Part shown: piece after piece, positions 1 to 15,000 of the stretch
Position numbering within the stretch: the stretch's first letter is position 1
How the letters are laid out: every line of letters begins with the position of its first letter
Assembly (NCBI GenBank): GCA_964035545.1
Contig: OZ037765.1
Coordinates: 11,960,698 to 12,024,697 of the forward strand
DNA: 64,000 nt
From: Bugula neritina
Lineage: Eukaryota; Bryozoa; Gymnolaemata; Cheilostomatida; Bugulidae
Direction: 5' to 3'
Notes under the pieces: model-generated
The model's database searches: none
Seen by the model: only the letters and a program-made list of their open reading frames with translations
What the model was told of the DNA's origin: nothing
Position numbers and translations under genes: made by a program

Positions 1-59
1 CTGCTATTATAAAACAACAAGCTATAATATACACCATGTGTAAAATAACCAAGGTACAA

Positions 60-3000
60 CTACAATAGATTAACATAGCACGAGAAAGTTAGCCCTAGAA
101 CCACTCCTACAAAGGGAAGTACTATTATCACCTCCTTATCCTCACTCTGGTCAATGTTAGCAGGCAAGGTATATTTCAGTTCATGCATCATATTAGGAGC
201 AATACTTGGCAGGTCTGAAGGCACACTCTCCTGAGTCACTTGTCGCTGAGGCATCAGTTCAGAGTGACCGGTCATTACGGCAGCGTCAGCCTGTAGAGGA
301 CAACTCCACATTCATATCGAGCCACACAGCAACTTCAGGTTATTAGTCTAGCTATGTATGTGATTACAACTCCTTTAATCTGATGCCTTATTCTTATTAC
401 CATAAAACAATTTTAATGTGATTTAAAGAAAAAAAATAAGAATAAATAATCAAACTTTTAGCTATGTGAAGTTATGTTCCAGCATCATTGCAGGAGCATG
501 TAACCATCTCATGCTGCATGCTGCACAGTTCGGATAAAGAAAAATCGCATTTTAGAATTTAAAAATGTTCAACTAAAATCATTTGCATATAAACCTAAAA
601 AATTGCAGAGATGCTCTTAATGGAAAACTCAATATTAATGATTAAAGGTAAATTTACAGAGAGAATTTTGTGCTACAAACAGTGATGTTGAACAAATAGA
701 AGCTAGCGTTGTCTACAATCTACACAGTAACTAAAATTATATTCTTAAAGCAGACATATTTTCTATTTTAGTCAGGGGCCGCTATGTGGCTGACGTATGC
801 TAAGCCAACTGAAAAATTTATAAACAGCAACTTCATTCCAACTCCATAAGAAATTATTAATAGTTAAATTGATGCCACGCTCTTATCACATTACCATAGT
901 GGGCTTTGATTGGGGTTCAGTCTGAAGCTTGATGGCTTTGTACTGTACAGCAGCAAATGTATTCTCATTCATTGCACTGTCTAAGTTAGAGAGCTTCAGT
1001 TCTGGATCATCATTATCAGCTGTTGTTGCCATACAATGAAAACATTATCACTAACACAACTATTCAACAAGATAATATAACATACTATGTTTTATCCAAC
1101 AAGTGTTGTATATTCACATTGGATTTCGATATAACAAGTATTGTTTCAATAAATACGAACTCTTAATCCATTCCAATTCTGGGCATTGCATACTACGCCA
1201 GAAAACATTTACTAGCACATCTAAACTATCAAGATGGATGTAACTCACTCTTAGCACTGGCTAGAACAAACAGATGTGAGTAATCATCGTAGGTCTCATT
1301 TACATGAACAGGGCTGTGCTGTACTGATTTATCAACCGTTTCCATGGCAGCAGCAGGTTCAGTTCCTACTTCCACTAGTTTACAGCTCTGCTCAGTTTTC
1401 TCTGAGAGTGTGTCCTACACGCAACGCATTAAACAACATAAACTCAACAGATAGATGTGTTTCTACCTTACTCATGCCTGTTTCCATCATTATGATAACC
1501 TGGTTAAAGCTGATATGAATGAAGGAGCACATGGGCGAATTTCGACATTTTAAAATAATATTATATGGAATGTTGACTATAACTCAAAGTTGATATATAT
1601 TTTACATGTTTAAAATATAAAATATATATCACGGCTTATTGGAATCTGTCCAACCATTTTAATAAAAAAAAACCCGTTGTAAATACTTCTGATTTTATTG
1701 AGAAACATGCAACATAATGTAGAGCAGATTTACACCTAGAAATAATAATAAACTAATGAGTGGATTACTTACCAGTTCTGGAGACTTGGCATCCTTAGTT
1801 AACTCTTTTTTAGTTGCTGCTCTCCTCCTTCTGAAAATCACAAGTTGCTACCAAGTTTCATTGCACCATAATACAAAACACTAGAGTGATCGATGTTATA
1901 AAATTGGCAAGGTATCAGTAAACTATTTTACATACATGGCTAGCATGCATAACATAGCCAAGAAGTTACAAAAAGCATCATAATCCAGGAGAAAATCTCT
2001 GACAGAGCAAATCTCCAATAAAGTGAAAATGTATAAAGATCACATTAACTTATCTGCCTCGGTATATATTTTGCAACACATTATACTATGTACTACCATG
2101 CACTATTATACACTACCACACACTACCATGCACTACCATACACTATCATGCTTTACCATGCACTACCACATACTATTATGCACTATCATGCACTACCACA
2201 CACCACCATACACTATCATGCACTACGATACACTATAATCCGCTACCATATACTATCATGCACTACCAAACACTACTATGCACTACCATACACCACCATA
2301 CACTATAATGCACTACCATACACTATAATCATATAATGCACTACCATACACTATAATGCACTACTACACTTGATACTCTACCTGTGTTTAGACCGAGATA
2401 AACGGGGTTCATTCCTCACTCTATATCCACCCTCCAAAGGTTGCTTTGGCCTTTCTAGTTTAGCTTGTGGTGCTTCTTTTGCAGGTTCCAACCGCAGCAA
2501 AGAATATTTTGGCTCAATAGGTTTGCCTTGTTGAGTAGGTTTTCTCCCAGCAGTTCTCATTGCTAATATCATGCGTGTGATAAGCTCTTCCTTCTGCCTG
2601 TTTGCCTCTTCATACTCACTCAGTAAAGCAGGTCCAAGTGACAAAGCAGTAGATTTGTGGGAAACGCCCTCCTTTCTAACGTTCTGTGGCTCTACAGACT
2701 TAGGCTGCAAAGAGAGGTGATTAACATGTTCACCTTGAACTTCACCATGGTAACGCTGACCTAGCTTGAGCAGAGGGACAGCAGGTTGATTCCACCGGGT
2801 GTCCTCCTGTCTTATCTTGGCCAGCTCATACTCATCGCAAGCCACGCCTCTCTTGTCCAAAGCCTCTTTCTGAGGTGAATTCACAGAGAGAAGAGGGAGT
2901 TTCACCGACTCTGGTTGCTGCTGAGTTGCTGTTTTGCTGGCTCCTTGCCAACTATGCACTTGAAGGAGGTGAGGAGCTCTACTCTGATGTTGTACCCCAA

Positions 3001-6000
3001 GTTTCACTTGAGCACCAGAGTAGTATGGAGAGTTGGGGCCCTCCTTGGTCAACCGAAGTAGAGGTATCTGAAGATCACACATAGCATTGGTTGTTATAAA
3101 TATACAGGTACATTATGTGTGTGTATGTTATATGTTTCATTGAATCAAATAAATTGATGAGTGATACTTCAGATGGCAATAACGGTTTAATCAACTTTTT
3201 GGAAAGTTGTGTGAGGTATGCGTTCTGTTTTATAGGAGATTAGCGTTCCAAATCGATGAAGATAAAATGCTTCAATTCTATTTCTTAAAACCCAAAAAAT
3301 AAACTCAAATTGATTGAACAGATCTGGGATGAGGTCTTTGACCTAATATCTACTCTCCACGAAGAGTTATTCTCACCTGACTATTAAACTCCTTATGTGT
3401 TGGTGCAGCTCTGTTTACTGGCTCAATATCCTCAGCATACTGTGTAGACTCAGCTACTGGGGGTTCCATGGCTACAGGAAACTTGTGGTATTCTTTGGAC
3501 TTTCTGCATTAAATATGTACAAAAAAATAACATACAGTAATACATGGTGATGTACATCTAAGTTTATATACAATCCGTAACAAGCTGCATATATTTAAGA
3601 GCAGCAAAAAAAGATTTCTTTGCTCAACAAATTATTTTCCCCAACTTTGCAGAAGATAAATCTAACAGCACAACGAGGATTTGAGGAGACTATCTAATTT
3701 GCAATGGGAATTAGTTCTTGCCGGTGTCGACAACTTGCCAGAATAAATATAAACCACTGTTGAGCTTGTGGTCATTGAACATTTAAATTTAATAACAAAT
3801 CTCTTATTCAAATTATATTGGCCAATAGCAAAGATGGAGGTTTAAAATAGCAGCCTTTCAAACAGGTTACTGCTGGAAAACTTAAGTTTACAGTTATAAC
3901 AGAAAGTGTAGTTAGAAGATAAAGCAGGTCTCATGTGTATCAATAATAAAAATACTCCCATAATATGAAATATACAAAAATAGCATATTGTAATTAATAA
4001 AATTGATAAGTTGTTTATTTGAATTTATTCACAAAAGATACAAATTAAATCGTTAGCTTTTTTGTAAATTTAGTGCATTGACCGAGTTGTACAGATCAGT
4101 TGTCCTAATAACTCGCTGTTGATGTGTTAGATTTGCTTGGTTGCAATGCTTGGTTATATAATTATTATAGACGTGATTACATTTTGAAGAATACAACTTG
4201 ATGTACAGCCAACTATATCGCAATAAAAATATATTTAATTATCATTCAGACATCATTGCAAAATAGACTGTGCCCATTATACAAGTTAATTACATTATTA
4301 CAAGTTACAACCCATTTGCTGACTGATTTTGAATACTTTACCACTTATTTATTTGATTGACAAAATGGAAGAAAATGAATAGTTTGAAAATGAAATAAAT
4401 TGATACAAGAATTTGATTTGAACGATTACCCACTAGACAGCTAGCGTCAAGCCATGGCGAATTCTATTTGCAAAAATTTACAATGGTTTTGATGCATCAA
4501 AAGCTAAAGATTATAAAATAATTTTATATTTAATATATAGTCCACATATCGCTTAACAAAAATAACTCATGGCTTACTGTACGAACCTGCTGCTGATTGT
4601 TGATACAGTCTGCAGAGATTTGCCACCAGTAACTTGCTCTGTAGTGTCAGGCTGAATGCCCATAGTCATGTGACTGGAACCAGACATGTTTGGCAAGGTA
4701 GCAGAGCTCCACACAGTCGTAGCCGTGTCATCCAGTATATAGCTGCCAGTAGATGCTGCCCTAATAGATGTAACTCCTGTTGAGGTGACATCATCTCTCT
4801 CATCTATTCTAGTAGTACAACAGGTGGAGATAATAACTTAGCAACGTCTATCTTACTCTACATCTTCTGTTTAGGCTTTACACTAAACTATTGAATATTT
4901 TTGCAATAAATTTATCAATACACAGATCTGTGCATATACAAATTCTAGAAATTGGTAAATGAAAAAGTTTTTGTGCGGCTTCTATGATAAGTAATTTTAA
5001 AACAAGAAATAATCTTAATAAAGTATTGATGAAGCAAAAGAAAAAGAAAGGCTAAAGACATGACAGTACAATAATACGGTTATGAGATTGAACAATGGAC
5101 ATAGCAAAGAGAGATATGATGAAGATTAATGGCTAGTTACTTTATTGCGAGAATATGAGTCACTTTTTATCATTCCGCACATCATAATTAAATAAACCCC
5201 GTTCAAAATTTTGCATTTGACAACTTGCAATAATTTTTTTTAAATACTTTTTTGCTACCAATAATCACCAGTGCTATACAAACTAATGTAATAAAAGCAA
5301 AAGTTATATTTAATAAGCTTCTTGAATTGACTTCAGACAAATTCCGACTAGTACTGAGCTAAATCGTTACATGGTACATTACAGAGGGGCAATGTGGTAT
5401 ACACTGCCACTTACTGAATATCAGCCTCAACTTCCGAGGGTTTAGTGCTGGCTATGTTGATTGGCTGAGTAGCTGTAGCCAATCGAGAATGTCTTCTCAT
5501 CTCTTCAAGTATTTCTTCTCTGTTCAGATCTTCCTCTTCATTCAACTCATCCTCGACATCTGTGCTTGCATGCAAACTGTATTAAGAAGAAATACTGGCT
5601 AGTTATATACAACGAGAATGCTGTATTTGTGCTAAAATTTCTACACACTCACAACTCCTGAATGTTAGGCAGCACAATAAATAATTAAAGGTATGATTGG
5701 CAATTCACTATTACCGTTTAATTAAGAGAAAACAAGTAAGTCAATAAGGCTGCCTAAGGTACTTCAGACTAATAGGTTGTGTTCAACAACATCTTGAAAT
5801 AAAGTCCCATTGCTGAATGCTTACAAGACTTGAATGGGTAAAACTATATATTAAAGGGCTACACACTGCCTACTCAGTAAATAATAGTCTAGAGTCCAGG
5901 GGTGTCCCACCTTTTTGGAGTGAGGGCCACTGAAATGGAATATTTCATGGCCACATTGTAAAATTTGGGTTGAGCTGGGGGGCCACAGCATCAGGTATTT

Positions 6001-9000
6001 TCAAATAACTTCATTCTAAATTCCTATGAATCATTACACAATGAAGTTCCCACAACTACTGCAGGCTGCATGTTTTAGCATACATAAAAATAAGACATTT
6101 AAAAGGTGGTTTTCCAACTCTAATTCATATACATGTGCAAAGCAATTTTATCTGTTATGCCTTTGAGGGCCACACAAATGTAGACTGGGGGCCACATCCG
6201 GCCCTGGGGCCGCCTGTTGGACAGCCCTAGTCTAGACTATATATTATATACTAGACCAGGTGACTTACCTGATAGCATTAGCCAATGCATTGTTACTAGT
6301 GTTGAACACTGACTCTGTACTTATAGGCAGCTTTGTATCGGAGTGTGGCCCTGGAGCGTGCACAGCCTCTTCCACGTGTTGGGCTCTTTCTGACAATTTA
6401 GGAAGCCCCAACCTACTTTTCTCTACCATAACTAAGGCTATGACTAGCCACTGGACATCAATATCAACTTTGGTGGCAGACTGAAAAGTGATACAGTATT
6501 GGCATGTAATAGATTGATAATTTAGACATATCAGACAACAATTAGATGAATGACTAATACATGCATATAAATCTCAACATGTTCTAATAGCAAACTATAT
6601 ATAGGCATAAACATAAATAAGCATCAGCAATAATGCAGTAGAAGAGAAACTTTATTAGCCCAAGTTCTTTCAATTTTGCTAATGAATTTTGGTTCGGGGG
6701 AGCGGGTTAAAGTTGAGAACATAACTTCTTTTGTTACATTTCTAATTTAAAACACAAGCTCCATTGCTTCACCTACTCTAAAACATTCCTTCGACATTCA
6801 TAGTAAACCTACCTGAATGGAAGGCATGGCTGTCTGTTTGTCACACCATGACTGTAGCCACTGAAACTTCACACCAAGTTTCTGATATCTCTCCGACAAT
6901 CTAATGTTTTGAGTCAAAAGAAGCAAGCTGGGTGCAGGTAAGAGTAAATCTGTTAATGTTTTACTGACAGACTCTCTTTTTGTCTCTGTAAATAAACAAA
7001 TTACTTTTGACAGGTGACTACTGGTCAATCAACTACCGAAATTATATTTTACAATTTAACCATTATAAGCTTTATGAGTTACCTGACCCCAATATATTTT
7101 TGATCACATAGGAAAGTTTTGAATATACACAATTTGTGTAGCATAAACCTATATGTACTATAAAATAGTATATTTAAGATATTAGAGGGCAAAACTGTTC
7201 AAAAGAATTATTTATATTTTAAAATTATGCCATTAGTTATTTGTTCAGGCATATTATAAAAGCTATTTTTCTAATGTAAAGAAATAATTTCATCCTAGAT
7301 AAAGTGAGTACGTCTAAAACCCTTTAAATGTACAGTTACACATCATGTGCAATCTGGTGGTGCTATATTGTTTATATTAAAAACACGTCTTCATGTTTAG
7401 AGTGTTAGATATGAGATAACTTCCAAAATTGCCACACCTGTACCCTTCAAAGATCATCAGCTGTTCCATGGCCTTAAACTAATACTAATGTTCACAATAC
7501 GCCATCAATATTTTAAATAGCATAATACACACACATTACCTGAGAATGCGCTGTCAGGATGACCTCCTTTGACTGCCACCCCTAACTTCCTCATTTGCTT
7601 TAACGTTTCCTCTTCACTAACCAACCATCTTTTCTTCCGGAACATTCCAGACTTGTTGGAGGTTTCTTCATGAGATACATTCTGCTCATCAGATGAGACA
7701 GAGGGTTTATAGCCCTCACCTGAACATCAACAACAGAAATTACTTGGCAGCATCAATGGTTAAACAATGTCTCATCTATACCACCACCGCTGCCACCACC
7801 ACCACCACCACCACCAACACCGCCGCCACCATGGTAACACATCATTCTAAGCAATATACACTAACATAAGGAACATCACCTATTTAACTTATTATTAAAA
7901 ACAACCTTCTTTCTTTTAAACAGTTTAAAAGAAGGAAGGAGATAATTTGGGAGAGCATTTAATTTTCACCTAAAATATTCACACAAATGTACAAAACTTT
8001 CCATTTGAAAGATTTAACCAATGATAATAATAAATACTTTAAATATAATCCTATAATCTCTTATAATTAGTTGGTCACAAACTTCAAACAAATGTCTACA
8101 TTGCCACAAAAAAATGTAAAACTGCAGTTGGACAGATATTTACACTAAGTCAGAAACCAATCATCAAACTATAACTGTGCAAGCAATGCCACAAGTCTGT
8201 AGATCTCTAATGCTACCACTGACCTGCTTGATATTGCTGCAGTGACTGGTCTAACTTGTCATTATTCTGTTTGAAAGAGAGGCTCAGTCGGCTGAGATGC
8301 ACTTGCTCTAACGCCTTCCTGTTGGTAGCTACAAGTGCCGGAGCTTTAGCAGTCCCGACAGTTGGAAGAGAGGACTGGAAGGAGATGGAAAAGAACAGCT
8401 CCAAAAACTGCACATACGTCGAGTCAAACTCGAAGGGCCGCGTGCCGACAACTCTGTGCCCTTGCTGAGTACTAAACACATTTTTCTCAATGTTGCGTTG
8501 ATCGGGTCGGTTCTCGAAGTTGTTGCAGCACTCAAAGTAGTACATACTCAGAGACCTGTGATAGCATAGAGCAAGTGTAAAAACTCCTCTCCTAAACAGA
8601 GGCAATCAATAGTACAAACAGCATACTAGAAATTCCTACACATTAGGCTATAATACCTTTGAAGTTTAGGTCAAAATCTAATGTAAAAATAGTCAAAATA
8701 CTTTAATTAATATTTTTATACGTTGTTATGTAATTTTTAAAGACAAAAATGTTTCTTACCAATGCTGTAAAATAAAATAGAAACAGCCAAGTCTATATTT
8801 TATTAACAAATTCACTGAATATGTCAGAAGTAGTTTAAAAATTCCAAACGACATTGCTTTGAGTTTCAATCACTAATGTATCCCACTACACATATTATAA
8901 TGACACTACAGACGAATGCTTTTCACAAATATATAATGAAAAACTGGTACGATATGTACTTAAACTGAGAAATTTAGTTACCAAGTTAATGTGATAAGCA

Positions 9001-12000
9001 TTATTTTAGCTTGATCTATAAAGAATAAAATATTTTGCTAATAAAGTTGTTGTACTATGGTGTAGTGTAAAAAGGTTTCTTGTTGTTTCTATAAGGCTCG
9101 ATTAAAAAGATAACACAACATGCTGATAGCATGTTGATAGTATGTTAATAGCATGTTGATAGCATGTTGATAGCATGTTGATAGCATGTTGATAGCATGT
9201 TAATATTTCTCACCGTGATGTATGAGGGTCCAGTTCTACAGCCTGCCATGTCTGCAACAAATGATCCATGCGATCTTTCACTTCTGGAGCTAAGGAGTCA
9301 ATATCTGTAATACCCTGTGACAACTTTCTAGCTAGCTTCGCAGTAGCAGGTAAATCTTCGCATATGGATATTATAACCTGCAAGAAATCAACTAGCAAAT
9401 AAACTCATGTGGGTTTATAGTCGCCATCCCTGTGAAAATCCCTGATCAAAAGAAATTTTTAAGCGGGCTAAGGACTTGTTTTCCATTGTAGCAAAAGAAG
9501 AATTATGACTGAACGCCCTTTTTAACATCAATGACCTTTACTGGGATTCGAACTACTAAACTTGTGTTTACTAAGCCAGTGCTCTAGCTACTAGACCACG
9601 CTGCTCCTAATTGCAACTAGCAAATACCACACAGATATTCTAATTAGGAAGTTCTATAAAAAAGATTAAATTCAAATAAAAGTGATAATGTTTAAAAAGA
9701 ATAATAAAGATGGTCTGCAAATTAATGCAAAAACGAAGAGAAACGAATTTACCTCACATAGTGTGTTAGTACATTGCAGATAGTGAGCAAATGGTAAATA
9801 TCTCAAACACCAAGTAAGTGTTTTCTCCAGGTGTTTGTTTCTCAATCTCAGGCTTTCTGAGTCATCAGCCTAAAAATGTATAGAATATCCTCGCTAGTTT
9901 GGCATTATAAACAAAGGTGCAATAGAATATTATAGATTCTATAAAAAACAAACCAATAATATTTCATGAGTGTAAAAACTAAAGCTATGTTAAGTTTTTA
10001 TATGGCCAACTTGATGGAAATCATCTATAAGCAGCTCCGAGTTGGAGGTGAATGAGTGCAGTAGTTTGGAGTTCTCAAGTTTGAAGTTGGGGGTTTAAAG
10101 TTCCAACTCTAACACCCAACTTGAAACTTGAGAACTCAAAACTCAGTCACTCCCAACTCGGAGCTGCTTGTAGAAAGATTCAACTTGATGAGTTTATGTT
10201 GTAGAATACAGTAACAGAAGACATGGAATATGCCATATGAGGCACAAGGCATATTCAGTCAACCTACCTGGGTGCCTACGGACACCTGGTGCTGCAGAAG
10301 TTTGGTTGACTTCCTCAAAGTGATACATAGTTGGTCTCTAACGTACACCAGCCACAGAATGCTACAGACATTTCTAAATATAGCCAACACAAGCTTGTTG
10401 TGTTTATCACTCTCCGACACATGGTATGGTGAATACACCTCCAGAGATTTGCTGAGAGTCAACTTCTTTTTCTATACAACATACTGCCAGTTTATTACAA
10501 ATACGTTATTTTATTTTAATTAACATTAGAAAGTATTCAATGCACAGCGATTAGCCAAACCAATGATATATTGTAAATGTATATAACTTCAAATACAGGG
10601 GAAAAGTGAATTTTAAACCCTATAAAGACTTGAAAAAAGTAATTAGAAAAATTTGAAATAACAATCATGTATATCAACATATTACATTAGTTGTAGCCTA
10701 CATGCACAACTACTGACCAGAAACATATGTATGCATACACTCAAATTAAACTGCAACTATTATAACTATTACAAAGTTTTACATTTACATATTCGAAGTG
10801 ATAAGCTATAAGTATAAGTTATGTGTAACCGCTTACCTTTTCAGTTTCTTGTTTCTTCCAGACTTGAGACATACTTCTGATTAGCCAGCCACAGCAAGGC
10901 AGATCCATGTTAGTAGCCACTAAGAGATTGATTGTAGTATGTACAAGAGAAGATAACTTTTGCCTTGTTGCTAGCTCAGTAAGAAGATCGTCTGAGGATT
11001 CCTGATTAACCACAACAATATTCAACCATGCAATATAAATTGAACATTCTAATTTATAAAAAAAAATTGTTCAAGTACTACAACTATGCCAAATCCTTAT
11101 TTGAAAACTGACAGTAAACAGCAAATTGGAGTAATCCAAGAAAATGATATTCTTAAAAAAATCATGTAATAACAGAGGTACAAAAGAACTTGAAGATGAT
11201 CAACAAGTTTACCCATCATACACTTCCAGTACTCACCTCAACACTGGTTGGCACCTGCGGGCAGAACAGCTCAGGGTGCGGCAAGTATAAGTCATTAGGA
11301 ACAAGAGAAGCTAATTCAACAACTACAGTCTTAATCTGCTGCCAAAGATGAGTTAATTGTGTAGAGAGACAAGGCAAGCCAAACAGAGCAGCTGGTACCA
11401 TCAGATTGTGCATAGTAGACTGGGCACCTGGACCTATCTCTACAGTGTCTACAAAAACACACCCTAAACTTCAAACTACATTTAAAAGAGTTTCAGTAAT
11501 AACTGTTTTCAGAGTTTAGCAAAAGCAAACTGTAAGCTGCCCAACTAAAATAGTAGGGCCAATTTTGATTGAGCTCCATTTCGTAATCTAGAAGGAATTT
11601 ATTCAATCAAAAAATAAAGCTGATCAGTTGCATGTACTAGATTTGAGATTCGGCTTGGAGGCTGGTGAAGAAAGTAAACTATTAAGGTCTGAAAGATTCC
11701 TTTCTGAGATATTGAAACTGTAGTAGCTTTTTGGATAAAGTAATAAATTATAACATTTGTTGAAGAATAAGCAAACAATATTTTTGGTAGAGCTAATCTC
11801 ATTGCTGGGCATCAGTTGAGTATTAGTATGACTCAATAGTTATTCAATAACTGATGTTGGAAGCTAGTCGGTGAGTAATTAGTTGTGTAATGATGGTGAA
11901 TCACAGTCACATATATCTGTGAGAACCTTTCTGGTAAAGCTTTTAGTTTGGTTACTGACTACTTTAAACAATGCTAAAAACATGGCCTGGGAGCTTTTGA

Positions 12001-15000
12001 AGTAGTGGAGGAGAAATTTCACAAATTTCTCTTCCTGAAATCACCAATAGCCTTGATAAGGCTTGATCTATCAGCCTAGACCTGTGCCATACTAACTTTC
12101 TAACTAGCACCTTTAGCCACAGTTTTTTTAATATCAGAGACACTAATACTGGGTATTTATTGTTGAAGTAATGCATTGTGATTACTACTAACATGGTTAT
12201 AAATGCTTTTATTAAGTAAGAGCAATGCTGATTATATAATAAAAGGTATTCTTTCTAACTTCAAATTTTAATTATGGTTTGCTGTAAACCCTATCTTTCT
12301 AGTTTTTTAGCTGTATGTTGACAGATTGAGTAAATTAAAACATTTATCAAATTTATCAGAATCTCACAAACAAGTGTCTTACCTGACAAGACATTTCTAA
12401 ACATTTCCTCATGAAGAGCTTGAGGTTGCAAAGCTTGAGGCAGAAGTGTGTTTACTTTATACCTACAAATACACACCATCTACTATACTACACCAGTAAA
12501 CTCTAACATACAGTATACAGTAGTATGCTATATATGCATGTGCGTATAGCAACTCATGTGCCAAACTATATGCAATGTACTATACTACAGCAATAAACCC
12601 TAACATACAGTATACAGTAGTATGCCATATATTTATGTATGTATAGCAACTTATTATATGCTAAACTATATGCAGTTTACAGACACAGACATTTTATTAT
12701 ATTAAAATGTTTTAATAATGCTTCTTGAATTTTATAGTAAGATACTAATGTTATATTATTTGTAAAAATTTCCAACTCTTCAACACTCCATCAGCCATGG
12801 ACATTGTTTTACATTGTTTCAACTTACAATCATTTAAACACATAATGATTATGTTTATTTTTATATCTAGAATAACTAACTTTTTAACATGTTTGAGAGA
12901 CTTATGGTGATCGGAGAGAACCAGACTGACACTGAAACAAGTCTTTACGTCTCCAACTGACTTGCAAAACCAGACGAGTTCAGCTACGAGTCCAGATATG
13001 AGGAGATATTTTACGGTAGAAGATACAGACCAGCTGTGAGTTGACGGCAGCCTAGAAGATGCCTCACTTATCAGTTCTCGACTCACACTGATCTTGGAGA
13101 CGTCTGCAACAAAGGGTTAGATCTGATTTACTTGGAAGAATTGTTCGGAGAAAACAAGTTCCTCTTGATGCAAAACTCGAATTCACTTATGCTTTTACAT
13201 AATAAATAGAGCATTGTTTAAAATGCCAAAAAAATTGATTTATTTTCTTCAAAAGAATAGCTAAATAGTATAACAAATAATAAAATAATATCAATGGCCA
13301 ATAATCGCTCCAAGTTATTTAGATGCAGATATTATTACTATTGTACATAATGAAATGGTAATTGTGCGGTATAAAATATATGTATAATTGTATAAAATAC
13401 AAGTAAATAATATAATTGCAGCACAAGTACATGGTATAGACTATAGACTGTGGGATAACTTACGATTAGAGTAGCCTGTGTACAAAGGTGGCAGAGAATG
13501 AGGATTGTAGGGAGGGAAGACATACAACGCACCATTTGCAAAATATCTTGCCATAAACCTGGCTAAGCTTTGTACTACTTTCTTCACTGCGGAGTTAGTG
13601 CGAAGACTCTTCACATTAAGGTACTCCTATCATATATATAATGTAATGTGTTATGGTCAGGTATATAAGATTAAACTGCTGGTTAAATAATAGAACTGTG
13701 AATGCTTGTCCATAGGATGAGATGTAACTATCTAGCAGGTCAGCTGTGCACACAGCTAATAGCAGGAAGTAGGTGCAGTAATGAAGGAAAGCCTGTGTTC
13801 TAGATTAGAAATATAGTAAAAGAAGTTATGTTATTATAAGAATTGTAACCAAATCCAAAGTGCATAAAAAAATTAAAAACTAGGGCTATCTCAATTTCTC
13901 CACTACTGCATCTACTGCAAGCCAATTCAGCAATGTGACTGTTACATAATGACTTATTTGAATTGGGGCAGATTATATAGATAACCACCTTGTCAGTATT
14001 ATGGTTGTGCCTTGCTAACTCTTCTGTAATCATACTCTCTGCAAACTGAAGAACTCCGCTAAGGTCAGCGTTACTTAGTTTACTGTAGAGTACTGCATGC
14101 AGAATATCTGACTGTCTCATTTTATGACATGCTGTAAAAACATATTAAATATTTCCAGTCTACAACATAACAATACAAACGTATAAATTATTTTGTGCAA
14201 AATTACAAAATAATTTATTTTCACATTTGGTTACCACACAAGGTATATTTTAATCACGCTAGACTTGCTCTTACTGGGGTACTTGTCAATCCACTTAGCT
14301 ACAGCAGCAGAGTGAAAACCTTCCAGGCACAGTATGTCACTGCTTAGCCATGAATCTGGTATCAAAGTCTGATGGGGTAGTGGGAGAGACTGCTGCACAG
14401 CCTGCAGAATTCTATGCAGAGGCTCAAGTTCTGAGTCTATGTTGCAATCTCTGTAAAGCGTATTGAGCCGAGTCTGTAGTTTCATGTATAAGGGAACCAA
14501 ACTGTAGAAAATATATTTATATTTATATTATATTTATATTATGTTATATTTATATCTGCGTTTGAGCAGAAGGATACAATCAACACACAGTCTCTGTCAC
14601 GCCTAACAAGGCAATTTACTTACTTAACTTTTATACAAATTAATTTCATTAAGAAAAATGCACACATACAAAGTTAATAAAGAGAGTAAAAAAACCATTA
14701 AACGTACCAATACTCGTTAATATAGAATATTTCATAATATGCACATTTCAAGAATTTAAGGAAGGTACCCATATTACATAAAGTGTGCAATAATTATGTT
14801 AGCTAAAAAATTAAATGAATGCTTACATCATGTTATTTATGCCTATTTAAGGGCAATAGATAGCAAAGAGTTATGAAGGCACTCAGTAATTCACACTATA
14901 AGCATATGAGTAAGATAAACATCTCATGTGTTGATAAGAAATGCACTCTGCAAACTCCAAGGAGTAATATAATAACTAACGCAAGCACATTGTATACGCT

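Noticed and set aside
2023-2336. Open frames on the plus strand rich in His/Tyr/Thr
   Set aside because: They only translate the CACTACCATA minisatellite inside a CPLANE1 intron.
8256-8468. Plus-strand 70-residue open frame
   Set aside because: Antisense shadow of the CPLANE1 exon 8555-8224.
9112-9203. Regular short repeats resembling a CRISPR array
   Set aside because: Units are contiguous with no spacers and sit in a eukaryotic intron; this is a minisatellite.
11599-12194. Several minus-strand open frames between CPLANE1 exons 11448 and 12462
   Set aside because: Not needed for the frame (the flanking exons join in phase) and show no family resemblance; treated as intron.
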